This document shows positions 1-5,228 of a DNA stretch of 5,964 bases, piece after piece; the first letter of the stretch is position 1; the number at the start of each line of letters is the position of its first letter. Made by a program: the position numbers and the translations under genes. This DNA is from Alkaliphilus sp. (GTDB lineage: Bacteria; Bacillota; Clostridia; Peptostreptococcales; Natronincolaceae): NCBI GenBank assembly GCA_023230535.1, contig JALNXC010000091.1:1-5964 (forward strand). The letters run 5' to 3'. The notes under the pieces are model-generated. The model worked only from the letters and a program-made list of their open reading frames with translations, had not been told where the DNA came from and ran no database searches.

Positions 1-36
1 ACTTCACAAGTCCATTTTAAAGGATTTTCGGACATT

Positions 37-339
37 TTACGCAATCTCTTTTTCTACACTTTGCATTGGATAACCTTTAAACGTCCAATTAAAAGCATGC
101 CCTTCTTTATCGTTCCAAAATTTGATAAATTTTATTACCATCTGTTTTAATTCTTCCTTTGATTTGAAGCTTGATAACTTCGAGCATATCCTATGCAATA
201 TTGAAAAAAATATTTCTATTTGATTTACCCATGAGGCATGTTTTGGTGTGAAATGGAACTCAAAATTGCCGGTTTTTATATCAAATGCGGCGATCAGGGA
301 CTGGGTACCATGGCGGATGTATTCATATTCATATATAAA
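37..339 (-). pseudogene. IS630-family transposase, 3' remnant with internal deletion
   Basis: The minus strand reads open from about 339 to a TAA at 37-39 and gives the C-terminal part of an IS630-type DDE transposase. Recognisable pieces in order are YEYEYIRHGTQSLIAAFDIK (about 333-274), FHFTPKHASWVNQIEIFF (about 257-204, with the third catalytic residue Glu in NQIE) and a tail ending AFNWTFKGYP. In intact relatives some 60 residues containing the second catalytic Asp lie between the AAFDI-TG strand and the TPKHASW motif; here the two are joined directly near 265-270. A stop codon (TGA, 340-342) and loss of similarity mark the 5' break, so the N-terminal DNA-binding domain and the first Asp are absent. 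No start codon or ribosome binding site is present. The remnant cannot transpose. The family call is from motif recognition; the deletion size is inferred from memory of the family. Confidence 0.85.
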
Positions 340-387
340 TCAACTATATCATTAACCTTTGCTTTGACATATCAGAGACAGTATCTG

Positions 388-633
388 TTATTTATAGATA
401 TCTCCCCTTGTATCAATCTTTATCACTTGAATAGTATCTTCATTCAAATAAGAATATATTATCCTGTACTTTCCTATCCTTAACCTGTATAGAATTGGCA
501 CTTTACTTCCTTCGAGTTTTTTAATATCTCCTAAAGGAATCTCTTCTATTCCCTTAATAATTCTTAACGCAAGCTTTTTGTCATATATTTCAAGAGTTTT
601 TCTAGATGATTTAGAATAAATTATTTTAGTCAT
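388..633 (-). CDS. RelE/ParE-family type II toxin
   Basis: An 81-residue basic protein with the fold signature of the RelE/ParE superfamily: an N-terminal helical hairpin (about residues 8-32), the GDIKKLEG turn (35-42), the core strand RLRIGKYRIIY (50-60) and a C-terminal RGDIYK (76-81). Arg50, Arg52, Arg57, Arg76 and Tyr80 sit where RelE-type mRNA interferases keep their basic and aromatic active-site residues, so ribosome-dependent mRNA cleavage is more likely than the gyrase poisoning of ParE, though motifs alone do not settle this. The ATG overlaps the end of the antitoxin gene by 8 bases. A GAGG-type ribosome binding site (within 641-648) lies inside the antitoxin gene, so translation of the two is probably coupled. 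Length is normal and the frame is intact. No clear terminator follows; an IS630 remnant begins about 50 bases downstream. Confidence 0.85.
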   Translation of the reverse strand: MTKIIYSKSSRKTLEIYDKKLALRIIKGIEEIPLGDIKKLEGSKVPILYRLRIGKYRIIYSYLNEDTIQVIKIDTRGDIYK

Positions 634-847
634 GCTTTTTGTCCTCTATTATTTTCTTGATTTCCTCAGAGGTATACCATTCATTTTCTTCAAGAATATT
701 AATGATTTCCTTCTCATCTTCTGCTTCTAATAATAAGGTCGGTTCCTCTTCCTTTTTTATAAAATTAATATAGCTTAATACTTTGCCTAGTTTTTCTTCC
801 GGTAAATCATCTATTAGTTCCAGGATTATTTTTCTTGATATAGCCAT
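626..847 (-). CDS. Antitoxin of the type II toxin-antitoxin pair
   Basis: A 73-residue acidic protein directly upstream of the RelE-like toxin and overlapping it by 8 bases, the usual antitoxin-first arrangement. The N-terminal half (MAISRKIILELIDDLPEEKL then GKVLSYINFIKK) resembles small DUF2281-like antitoxins with an ELIDDLPEEKL helix. The C-terminal half is highly charged, with an EENEWYTSEEIKKIIEDKK segment likely to be the toxin-wrapping helix. The start is the ATG at 845-847: AAAGGAG at 856-862 sits 8 bases upstream, and the longer reading frame from 865 would simply translate this ribosome binding site. It presumably neutralises the toxin and represses the operon; a -10-like TATAAT lies at 896-901 (minus strand) and GTTAAAT is directly repeated at 903-909 and 917-923, a possible operator. 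Role is inferred mainly from context and size. Confidence 0.75.
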   Translation of the reverse strand: MAISRKIILELIDDLPEEKLGKVLSYINFIKKEEEPTLLLEAEDEKEIINILEENEWYTSEEIKKIIEDKKHD

Positions 848-855
848 TTTAAACA

Positions 856-862
856 CTCCTTT
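856..862 (-). promoter_or_regulatory. Ribosome binding site fixing the antitoxin start
   Basis: AAAGGAG on the minus strand, 8 bases before the ATG at 847. It rules out the upstream TTG at 865, whose codons overlap this site. Confidence 0.75.
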
Positions 863-969
863 CAAAATAATTATAGATGTGCTTTGTAATTCCTTATTAT
901 ATGTTAAATCTCAATAGTTAAATTTAATTTCAGATTTTTCCTTCATATTTATTATATACCAAAGACATC

Positions 970-1000
970 AAAAAAAACACCAAGCTTTTGCCTGGTGTTT
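970..1000 (-). terminator. Intrinsic terminator, minus strand, no evident upstream gene
   Basis: Read on the minus strand, arms 990-1000 (AAACACCAGGC) and 975-985 (GCTTGGTGTTT) form an 11-base-pair stem with an AAAA loop, followed by a run of U from 977 down to 970. The pair 992/983 is a G-U wobble on the minus strand but an A-C mismatch on the plus strand, and the plus strand lacks a U tract, so the element works for leftward transcription. No gene lies between it and pabA on that strand. It may shield the toxin-antitoxin promoter from read-through or end a short RNA starting near 1075. Confidence 0.8.
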
Positions 1001-1061
1001 GATATTTGTGATCCTATCTCCTTGAAAATTGATTTGTTCGCCATTCATACTTATTTACTAC

Positions 1062-1090
1062 TTGACCCAAAATAAGCACCATTATATACT
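1062..1090 (+). promoter_or_regulatory. Predicted sigma-A promoter of the pabABC operon
   Basis: TTGACC (1062-1067) and TATACT (1085-1090) are separated by exactly 17 bases; each box matches five of six consensus positions. Transcription would begin near 1097, giving a leader of about 120 bases before pabA. No terminator-like hairpin or riboswitch that I recognise lies in that leader, so the sequence shows no obvious attenuation. Confidence 0.7.
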
Positions 1091-1218
1091 AAAAACAAAT
1101 ATGGGAGAAATATTGAAAAGTTTTTTCGGCCTGTTTTATTGATTGTTATAAGGCAGTTTACCGCATTTGAGAAAACAACATACGATGTAAATGCATCAAA
1201 GGGGGGTAAAGTGTAAAA

Positions 1219-1809
1219 ATGTATTTGATAATTGATAATTATGATTCATTTGTCTATAATTTAGTCGCATATTTTAATGAGTTGGGGGAAACCGTAAAAA
1301 TCGTTAAAAATGATAAGATAACCGTTCAGGAAATAAAGAATATGGAAAAATTAGAAGGGATTATCATATCATCCGGACCACAAAATCCTGAGGACTGTGG
1401 CGTATCGAATGAAATTATAAGAAAATTAAATGGTAAAATACCGATTCTGGGTGTGTGTTTAGGGCACCAAATCATAGGATATGAGTTTGGTGCTAAAATT
1501 AAAAAAAGCTATAAACCCATGCACGGCAAAGTTACGACAATCATCCATAGGAATAAAAATTTATTTTGTAATCTGCCCCAAAAATATCGTGTAACAAGAT
1601 ATCATTCACTGATAATTGATAAAAGCACCTTACCACCTGATTTAACGATTGATGCATTGGCGGAAGACGGTACTATTATGGCAATAAGCGATAGAAAAAA
1701 AGCGGTTTATGGTGTTCAGTTCAATCCGGAGGCCGTACTGACGGAGTTCGGCCATGAACTTTTAAAAAATTATATTATTTTATGTAAAGAATGGCGGTTG
1801 ACAAAATGA
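1219..1809 (+). CDS. pabA: Aminodeoxychorismate synthase, glutamine amidotransferase component, with catalytic His replaced by Asn
   Basis: A 196-residue class I glutamine amidotransferase, normal length for PabA/TrpG. PabA releases ammonia from glutamine and passes it to PabB in the cytoplasm to make 4-amino-4-deoxychorismate. Seen in order: N-terminal LIIDNYDSF (3-11), oxyanion loop SSGPQNPEDCG (51-61), nucleophile elbow GVCLGHQ with Cys80 (78-84), MHGK (101-104), RYHSL (127-131) and QFNPEAVLTEFG (167-178). The last motif is normally HPE; here codon 169 is AAT, so the catalytic triad reads Cys80-Asn169-Glu171. Loop residues Ser52 and Gln55 also differ from the usual SPGPG, though the Gly53 likely to serve the oxyanion hole remains. 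The start is the ATG after a G-rich site (1201-1206), spaced 12 bases. The gene overlaps pabB by 4 bases. The PabA rather than TrpG call rests on pabB and pabC following. Glutaminase activity is doubtful. Confidence 0.9.
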   Translation: MYLIIDNYDSFVYNLVAYFNELGETVKIVKNDKITVQEIKNMEKLEGIIISSGPQNPEDCGVSNEIIRKLNGKIPILGVCLGHQIIGYEFGAKIKKSYKPMHGKVTTIIHRNKNLFCNLPQKYRVTRYHSLIIDKSTLPPDLTIDALAEDGTIMAISDRKKAVYGVQFNPEAVLTEFGHELLKNYIILCKEWRLTK

Positions 1810-3176
1810 ATACAATAATAAAAGAACTTAAACATTATCAACCCGTTAGTCAAATCTTTCAACAATTTTACAAAAATAAAAATGCCGTCTTACTTGATTC
1901 TTCCCTTGAAAATGAAATGGGCAGATACTCCATCATGGGTATTAACGAATATCTTACATTAACAGTAAAGGATGGCCACTTTTTTATAAATGATATCGAA
2001 AGTGAAGAACCTTTTTCGGAATATTTTAAAAGATACATACTAAAAGAGAAGGCGGAAAATCCATCAAACCTGCCTATTATAAAAGGCGGTATCGGATATT
2101 TTTCTTATGATTATGGCAGGGAAATTAAAAAGATACCCACGAGACATAACAAGACAATCGATATACCTGAAGCAATCTGGAATTTTTACGATAATTTTGT
2201 CATAGAAGATTTAAAAGAAAAAAGGATCTATTTAATCGCTAATAATAAACTGGAGAATGCGGAAAAATCGATCAGACAACTGAAAGAAAAAATTGATACG
2301 GTTCCCCATGAAAAAGATAAAAACAATATAAATAACGGCGGTAATACAAGAGATATAGAAATTAAGGCTGATTTTAGAAAAAACGACTATTTAAATGCCA
2401 TTAAAAAAATGATCGATTACATGATTGAAGGTGATATTTACATCGCCAATATGACACAAACTTTTAAAGTTAAAAGCCATAAAACACCATATCAATTCTT
2501 TACAAAATTAAGAAAAGATAATCCATCCACTTTTGGAGGATACTTTAATTATGGTAATTTTCAGGTTGTCAGTGCTTCCCCGGAGCGTTTTATGGTGATG
2601 AAAGACGGTATCATTCATACAAGGCCAATCAAAGGAACAAGAAAAAGGGGCAAAACAAAACAAGAAGATGAACGGCTTAAACAAGAATTAATAAATTCAG
2701 CCAAAGATAAGAGCGAATTATTAATGATTGTCGATTTGGAAAGAAATGATTTAAATAAGGTTTGCCAAGAACATAGTGTTGTTGTCAATGAACTGTTTCG
2801 GGCAGAATCGTATGCAACGGTGCATCATCTTGTTTCTGATATAAGCGGTAAATTAAAACAAGGTTTAACCGTTATAGATTTAATTGAAGCAAGTTTCCCG
2901 GGCGGCTCCATTACAGGTGCACCAAAACATCGCTCCATGGAAATTATTGATGAGTTGGAACACGGTCTGCGCGGACTTTATACCGGTTCCATGGGCTACA
3001 TTTCTTTAGATGGAAACTTTGATTTAAATATAGTTATTCGTACCGCCCTTTACAAAAATGGTTATTATTATATTGGCACAGGTGGCGGCATAACCTGTGA
3101 ATCTGAATTAGAGTTTGAATACGAAGAAACTCTGCAAAAAGCCGAGGCCTTATTCAAAGCTTTATCCGATACATAA
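1806..3176 (+). CDS. pabB: Aminodeoxychorismate synthase component I
   Basis: A 456-residue chorismate-utilising enzyme that aminates chorismate to 4-amino-4-deoxychorismate using ammonia from PabA. The N-terminal domain carries LLDSS (29-33) and GRYS (39-42), part of the regulatory/tryptophan-pocket region of the family. The C-terminal catalytic domain shows GDIYIANMTQTF (209-220), PIKGTR (274-279), DLERNDL (310-316), GSITGAPK (367-374), SMGYISLDGNFDLNIVIRTA (395-414) and GGGIT-ES (426-433). Lys276 in PIKGTR separates aminodeoxychorismate synthase from anthranilate synthase, which has PIAGTR, so this is PabB and not TrpE. A polar, Asn-rich linker (about 164-184) joins the domains. I place the start at the ATG of the ATGA overlap with the pabA stop, with GGCGG (1793-1797) 8 bases upstream; an ATG at 1791 would add five residues. 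All catalytic motifs look intact, so the enzyme should function at least with free ammonia. Confidence 0.93.
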   Translation: MNTIIKELKHYQPVSQIFQQFYKNKNAVLLDSSLENEMGRYSIMGINEYLTLTVKDGHFFINDIESEEPFSEYFKRYILKEKAENPSNLPIIKGGIGYFSYDYGREIKKIPTRHNKTIDIPEAIWNFYDNFVIEDLKEKRIYLIANNKLENAEKSIRQLKEKIDTVPHEKDKNNINNGGNTRDIEIKADFRKNDYLNAIKKMIDYMIEGDIYIANMTQTFKVKSHKTPYQFFTKLRKDNPSTFGGYFNYGNFQVVSASPERFMVMKDGIIHTRPIKGTRKRGKTKQEDERLKQELINSAKDKSELLMIVDLERNDLNKVCQEHSVVVNELFRAESYATVHHLVSDISGKLKQGLTVIDLIEASFPGGSITGAPKHRSMEIIDELEHGLRGLYTGSMGYISLDGNFDLNIVIRTALYKNGYYYIGTGGGITCESELEFEYEETLQKAEALFKALSDT

Positions 3177-3185
3177 AACAGGTAC

Positions 3186-3194
3186 AGGAGGTGA
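3186..3194 (+). promoter_or_regulatory. pabC: Strong Shine-Dalgarno sequence of pabC, leaving the start ambiguous
   Basis: AGGAGGTGA is a full match to the 16S rRNA 3' end. It overlaps the GTG at 3191 and lies 11 bases before the in-frame ATG at 3206. Its position favours the ATG, while protein similarity favours the GTG (see pabC). Confidence 0.7.
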
Positions 3195-3955
3195 TTTATC
3201 TTAATATGAAAGAAAATAAAATCACATTGGACGAAGGATATATGTTCGGCTTAGGTGCTTTTGAAACAATATTAATAAAAAATGGACAGGCTGTGTTTTT
3301 AGACGAACATATAAAACGCTTAAACAATGCATTGAAAACACTGAAGATAAGTAAAACGATTAAAAAAACCGACATCCTGTCATACATCAAGCAAAATAAA
3401 ATAAAACACAAAGCCTTAAAAATTATGATATCAGAAAAAAACATCATATTTTCCTCCAGGGATATAAAGTACAAGGAAGACGATTATCAAAAAGGAATGT
3501 CACTTGTTATCAGTACGCTGCTCAGAAATGAAACATCACCTTTTACTTATCTTAAATCTTTAAACTATGGGGATAATATATTTGAAAAAAGAAAAGCACA
3601 AGAAAGGGGCTATGATGAACCTATATTTTTAAATACGAAGGGTGAAATTACAGAAGGAGCAACAAGTAATATATTTTTTGTGAAAGAAAATCTTATTTGT
3701 ACACCTCGTTTAAAATGCGGCCTATTAAATGGCATCGTGAGAGAATATATTATTAAAACATATGATGCCGTTGAAACAATTATCTATCCTGATATGGTGA
3801 AGAAGTTTGATGAGATTTTTATCACAAATTCATTGCTTGGCATAATGCCTATTATTAAATTTGAAAACATAATATTAGATATTGGAGAAATTACATGCCG
3901 AATACGTAGGGAATATGAAAATAAAATAAATGCACCGGAAAAAAACTTTTTTTAA
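3191..3955 (+). CDS. pabC: Aminodeoxychorismate lyase
   Basis: A fold-type IV pyridoxal-phosphate enzyme of 254 residues that splits aminodeoxychorismate into 4-aminobenzoate and pyruvate, the last step of the operon's pathway. Seen in order (numbered from the GTG): MIYLN (1-5), FGLGAFETI (19-27), the Schiff-base lysine in LKSLNY (Lys122), DEPIFLNTKGEITEGATSNI (142-161) with Glu155 placed to contact the cofactor ring, TPRLKCGLLNGIVRE (171-185) and ITNSLLGIMPI (211-221). The family also includes branched-chain and D-amino-acid transaminases; the call as PabC depends on the preceding pabA-pabB. The gene starts 14 bases after pabB. The GTG start is kept because VIYLN matches the first strand of the family, but the overlapping ribosome binding site fits an ATG at 3206 (249 residues) better. 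No frame damage is seen. Confidence 0.88.
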   Translation: MIYLNMKENKITLDEGYMFGLGAFETILIKNGQAVFLDEHIKRLNNALKTLKISKTIKKTDILSYIKQNKIKHKALKIMISEKNIIFSSRDIKYKEDDYQKGMSLVISTLLRNETSPFTYLKSLNYGDNIFEKRKAQERGYDEPIFLNTKGEITEGATSNIFFVKENLICTPRLKCGLLNGIVREYIIKTYDAVETIIYPDMVKKFDEIFITNSLLGIMPIIKFENIILDIGEITCRIRREYENKINAPEKNFF

Positions 3956-3987
3956 AAAACCGCCAAGAGATTTTCCTCCTGACGGTT
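3954..3987 (-). terminator. Terminator of rpsI between convergent operons, possibly bidirectional
   Basis: On the minus strand, arms 3976-3987 (AACCGTCAGGAG) and 3958-3969 (CTCTTGGCGGTT) pair over 12 positions including two G-U wobbles, with a 6-base loop and a U run over 3959-3954. On the plus strand the two wobbles become A-C mismatches, but the hairpin is followed by a moderately T-rich stretch (3988-4005), so it may also stop transcripts from pabC, whose stop codon ends at 3955. Confidence 0.85.
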
Positions 3988-3994
3988 GTTCCTT

Positions 3995-4387
3995 TTATCT
4001 TTTTGAGAATTGCGGTGCACGCCTTGCGCCTTTCAAGCCGTATTTCTTTCTCTCTTTTGCTCTCGCATCCCTTGTCAAGAAACCTGCTTTTTTAAGCGGC
4101 CCTCTCAATCCTTCGTCAAATTTGGTCAATGCTCTGGAAATACCGTGTCTTAGGGCACCGGCCTGTCCTGTATATCCTCCGCCCTCAACTGTTGCTATCA
4201 CATCAAATTTACTTAATGTTTCGGTCAATGTTAAAGGCATTCGAATATCTCTTTTTAAAGTTTCATAATTAAAATATTCTTCAATATCTCTATTATTAAC
4301 TGTAATATTTCCTTCTCCGGGTACCAGTCTCACTCTGGCGATAGATTCTTTTCTTCTACCTGTTCCGTAATATGCTAACTTTGCCAC
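3995..4387 (-). CDS. rpsI: Small ribosomal subunit protein S9 (uS9)
   Basis: A 130-residue protein, the usual bacterial S9 length. It binds the 3' major domain of 16S rRNA in the small-subunit head, and its C-terminal tail reaches the P-site tRNA. Visible hallmarks are YYGTGRRKESIARVRLVPG (residues 5-23), the GGGYTGQAGALRHGISRAL segment (about 69-87) and the basic C-terminus ending RRAPQFSKR. The start is a GTG (4385-4387) giving MAKLAYYG: AAAGGAGG at 4397-4404 lies 9 bases upstream. A longer frame from 4408 would translate the ribosome binding site itself as ERRELL. The gene follows rplM by 30 bases, the conserved pairing in nearly all bacteria, and ends at a strong terminator. Confidence 0.97.
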   Translation of the reverse strand: MAKLAYYGTGRRKESIARVRLVPGEGNITVNNRDIEEYFNYETLKRDIRMPLTLTETLSKFDVIATVEGGGYTGQAGALRHGISRALTKFDEGLRGPLKKAGFLTRDARAKERKKYGLKGARRAPQFSKR

Positions 4388-4396
4388 CAATAACTC

Positions 4397-4404
4397 CCTC
4401 CTTT
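4397..4404 (-). promoter_or_regulatory. rpsI: Ribosome binding site fixing the GTG start of rpsI
   Basis: AAAGGAGG on the minus strand, 9 bases before GTG at 4387. It decides for GTG and a 130-residue S9 over the upstream start at 4408. Confidence 0.85.
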
Positions 4405-4417
4405 CCAATTTCCTCGA

Positions 4418-4846
4418 TTATATATCCAACGCTTCGGGTTGTTGGGCTTCATGCTTATGATTCGGCCCCGCATATACCTTAAGCTTTTTAAGCATTTTTC
4501 TTCCCAATCTATTTTTAGGAAGCATTCCCCTGACCGAATTGTAAATTAATTGCTCAGGTTTTTCCGCAAGAATTCTTCTGAGTGGAATTTGTCTCAACCC
4601 ACCCGGATGGCCCGTATAATGGGTATGAAAAGATTGATCCAGTTTTTTACCGGTCAAAACTACTTTCTCTGCATTAACAACTATTACAAAATCCCCTGTA
4701 TCCACATGTGGTGTGAATTCCGGTTTATGTTTCCCCCTCAATATTGAGGCTATTTGAGTTGAAAGCCTGCCTAATACTTTGCCGTCGGCATCCACCACAT
4801 ACCATTTTCTTTCAACTTCATTTGGTTTTGCTATATATGACTTCAT
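4418..4846 (-). CDS. rplM: Large ribosomal subunit protein L13 (uL13)
   Basis: A 142-residue protein, the standard bacterial L13 length. L13 is an early assembly protein that binds 23S rRNA. Seen in order: MKSYIAKPNEVERKWYVVDA (1-20), GKVLGRLSTQIASILRGKHK (about 22-41), GDFVIVVNAEKVVLTGKK (about 51-68), HTHYTGHPGGLRQ (about 74-86), VRGMLPKNRLGRKML (about 105-119) and LKVYAGPNHKHEAQQPE near the end. The start is the ATG at 4844-4846, preceded by AGGAGG (4853-4858) at 6 bases; the frame from 4873 would read through this site. rpsI follows after 30 bases in one transcript. In low-GC Gram-positives this operon is often controlled by an L13 leader RNA; I could not confirm that structure here. Confidence 0.97.
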   Translation of the reverse strand: MKSYIAKPNEVERKWYVVDADGKVLGRLSTQIASILRGKHKPEFTPHVDTGDFVIVVNAEKVVLTGKKLDQSFHTHYTGHPGGLRQIPLRRILAEKPEQLIYNSVRGMLPKNRLGRKMLKKLKVYAGPNHKHEAQQPEALDI

Positions 4847-4950
4847 TATTTTCCTCCTCGTAAACCATAACACAAAAAACTATCAGACCATGAAAATACT
4901 TTTCTCGCTTTTTGTCATTATCATGAACATGAATAGTAACTTATAATTTG

Positions 4951-5036
4951 TTTAGATCCTTCGTGAGCCAAGTTTATTCTGTCCGTCTCAGGATGACAAA
5001 ACCGAAGGTGTCATTCTGAGCGCATGTGAAGAATCT
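4951..5036. repeat. REP-like inverted repeat pair, forming a long stem-loop
   Basis: A unit reading AGATCCTTCG...TCTCAGGATGACA (4954-4998) is followed by an inverted unit TGTCATTCTGAGCGC...GAAGAATCT (5009-5036). Positions 4987-4998 pair with 5009-5020 over 12 bases (one G-U on the plus strand), around a 10-base loop, and 4954-4962 pair with 5028-5036 over 9 positions with one wobble. The core resembles the dispersed AGATTCTTCGC...CTCAGAATGACA palindromes found between genes in many bacteria. That resemblance is from memory. Confidence 0.7.
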
Positions 5037-5040
5037 CGTT

Positions 5041-5090
5041 TTTAGATCCTTCATAGACCGAACCCTTTCTGCCGTCTCAAGATGACAAAA
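5041..5090. repeat. Third REP-like unit, direct copy of the first
   Basis: TTTAGATCCTTC at 5041-5052 and the GTCTCAAGATGACAAA block at 5074-5089 repeat the ends of the unit at 4951-5000 in the same orientation, with a diverged middle. It can also pair with the inverted unit at 5009-5036, offering an alternative hairpin. Confidence 0.65.
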
Positions 5091-5136
5091 TACGTTTTTT
5101 CGTTACAATAGCGATTACCACACAGTCTTTCATTTT

Positions 5137-5164
5137 TTTGTATCATACTTTATATATGTGTCAA
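5137..5164 (-). promoter_or_regulatory. Candidate promoter for rplM-rpsI
   Basis: On the minus strand a perfect TTGACA (5164-5159) is followed after 16 bases by TACAAA (5142-5137), four of six matches to the -10 consensus. Transcription would start near 5130 and give a leader of about 285 bases that includes all three repeat units. The -35 box is strong but the -10 is weak, so the call is tentative. Confidence 0.4.
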
Positions 5165-5228
5165 GATCCGGGGCAGTGGATCATTGTTTTTACACTCTAA
5201 TTCATTTTAATGTAATGTTTCCGGCGTG

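Larger units (their letters stand above)
848..1218. other. Intergenic region between the toxin-antitoxin pair and pabA
   Basis: This 371-base stretch separates two divergent operons. It holds, from left to right, the antitoxin ribosome binding site and likely promoter area (856-925), a minus-strand intrinsic terminator (970-1000), the pab promoter (1062-1090) and a roughly 120-base pab leader. No protein of convincing length or similarity is encoded. A 26-codon minus-strand frame (968-1048) runs through the terminator stem and has no ribosome binding site, so it is not called as a gene. Confidence 0.6.
4847..5228. other. truA-rplM intergenic region with repeats and a possible promoter
   Basis: This 382-base gap is long for a gene pair that is often tightly packed. 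It contains the rplM ribosome binding site, about 90 AT-rich bases without a recognised feature (4860-4950), a cluster of three REP-like repeat units (4951-5090) and a candidate leftward promoter (5137-5164). No open frame of interest is present on either strand. A five-base-pair GATCC/GGATC hairpin at 5165-5182 is too weak to call a terminator. Confidence 0.6.

Noticed and set aside
238..483. 81-codon plus-strand frame
   Set aside because: It lies opposite the transposase remnant and the toxin gene, has no ribosome binding site and no recognisable similarity.
1184..1197. GATG...CATC imperfect palindrome before pabA as an operator
   Set aside because: Only short arms in AT-rich DNA; expected by chance and not placed on the promoter.
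1219..3176. trpG-trpE (anthranilate synthase) in place of pabA-pabB
   Set aside because: The large subunit has PIKGTR with Lys276, the aminodeoxychorismate synthase signature, and a pabC gene follows.
3196..3474. 92-codon minus-strand frame inside pabC
   Set aside because: Hydrophobic antisense shadow of a well-supported pabC.
3930..4268. 112-codon plus-strand frame crossing the pabC-rpsI junction
   Set aside because: It runs through the terminator and the reverse of rpsI; S9 is unambiguous on the other strand.
4860..4950. L13 leader RNA upstream of rplM
   Set aside because: The location is right for low-GC Gram-positives, but I could not fold a convincing conserved structure; a covariance search would be needed to call it.
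5165..5182. GATCC/GGATC hairpin as a truA terminator
   Set aside because: Only five base pairs with an eight-base loop and no U tract on the minus strand.
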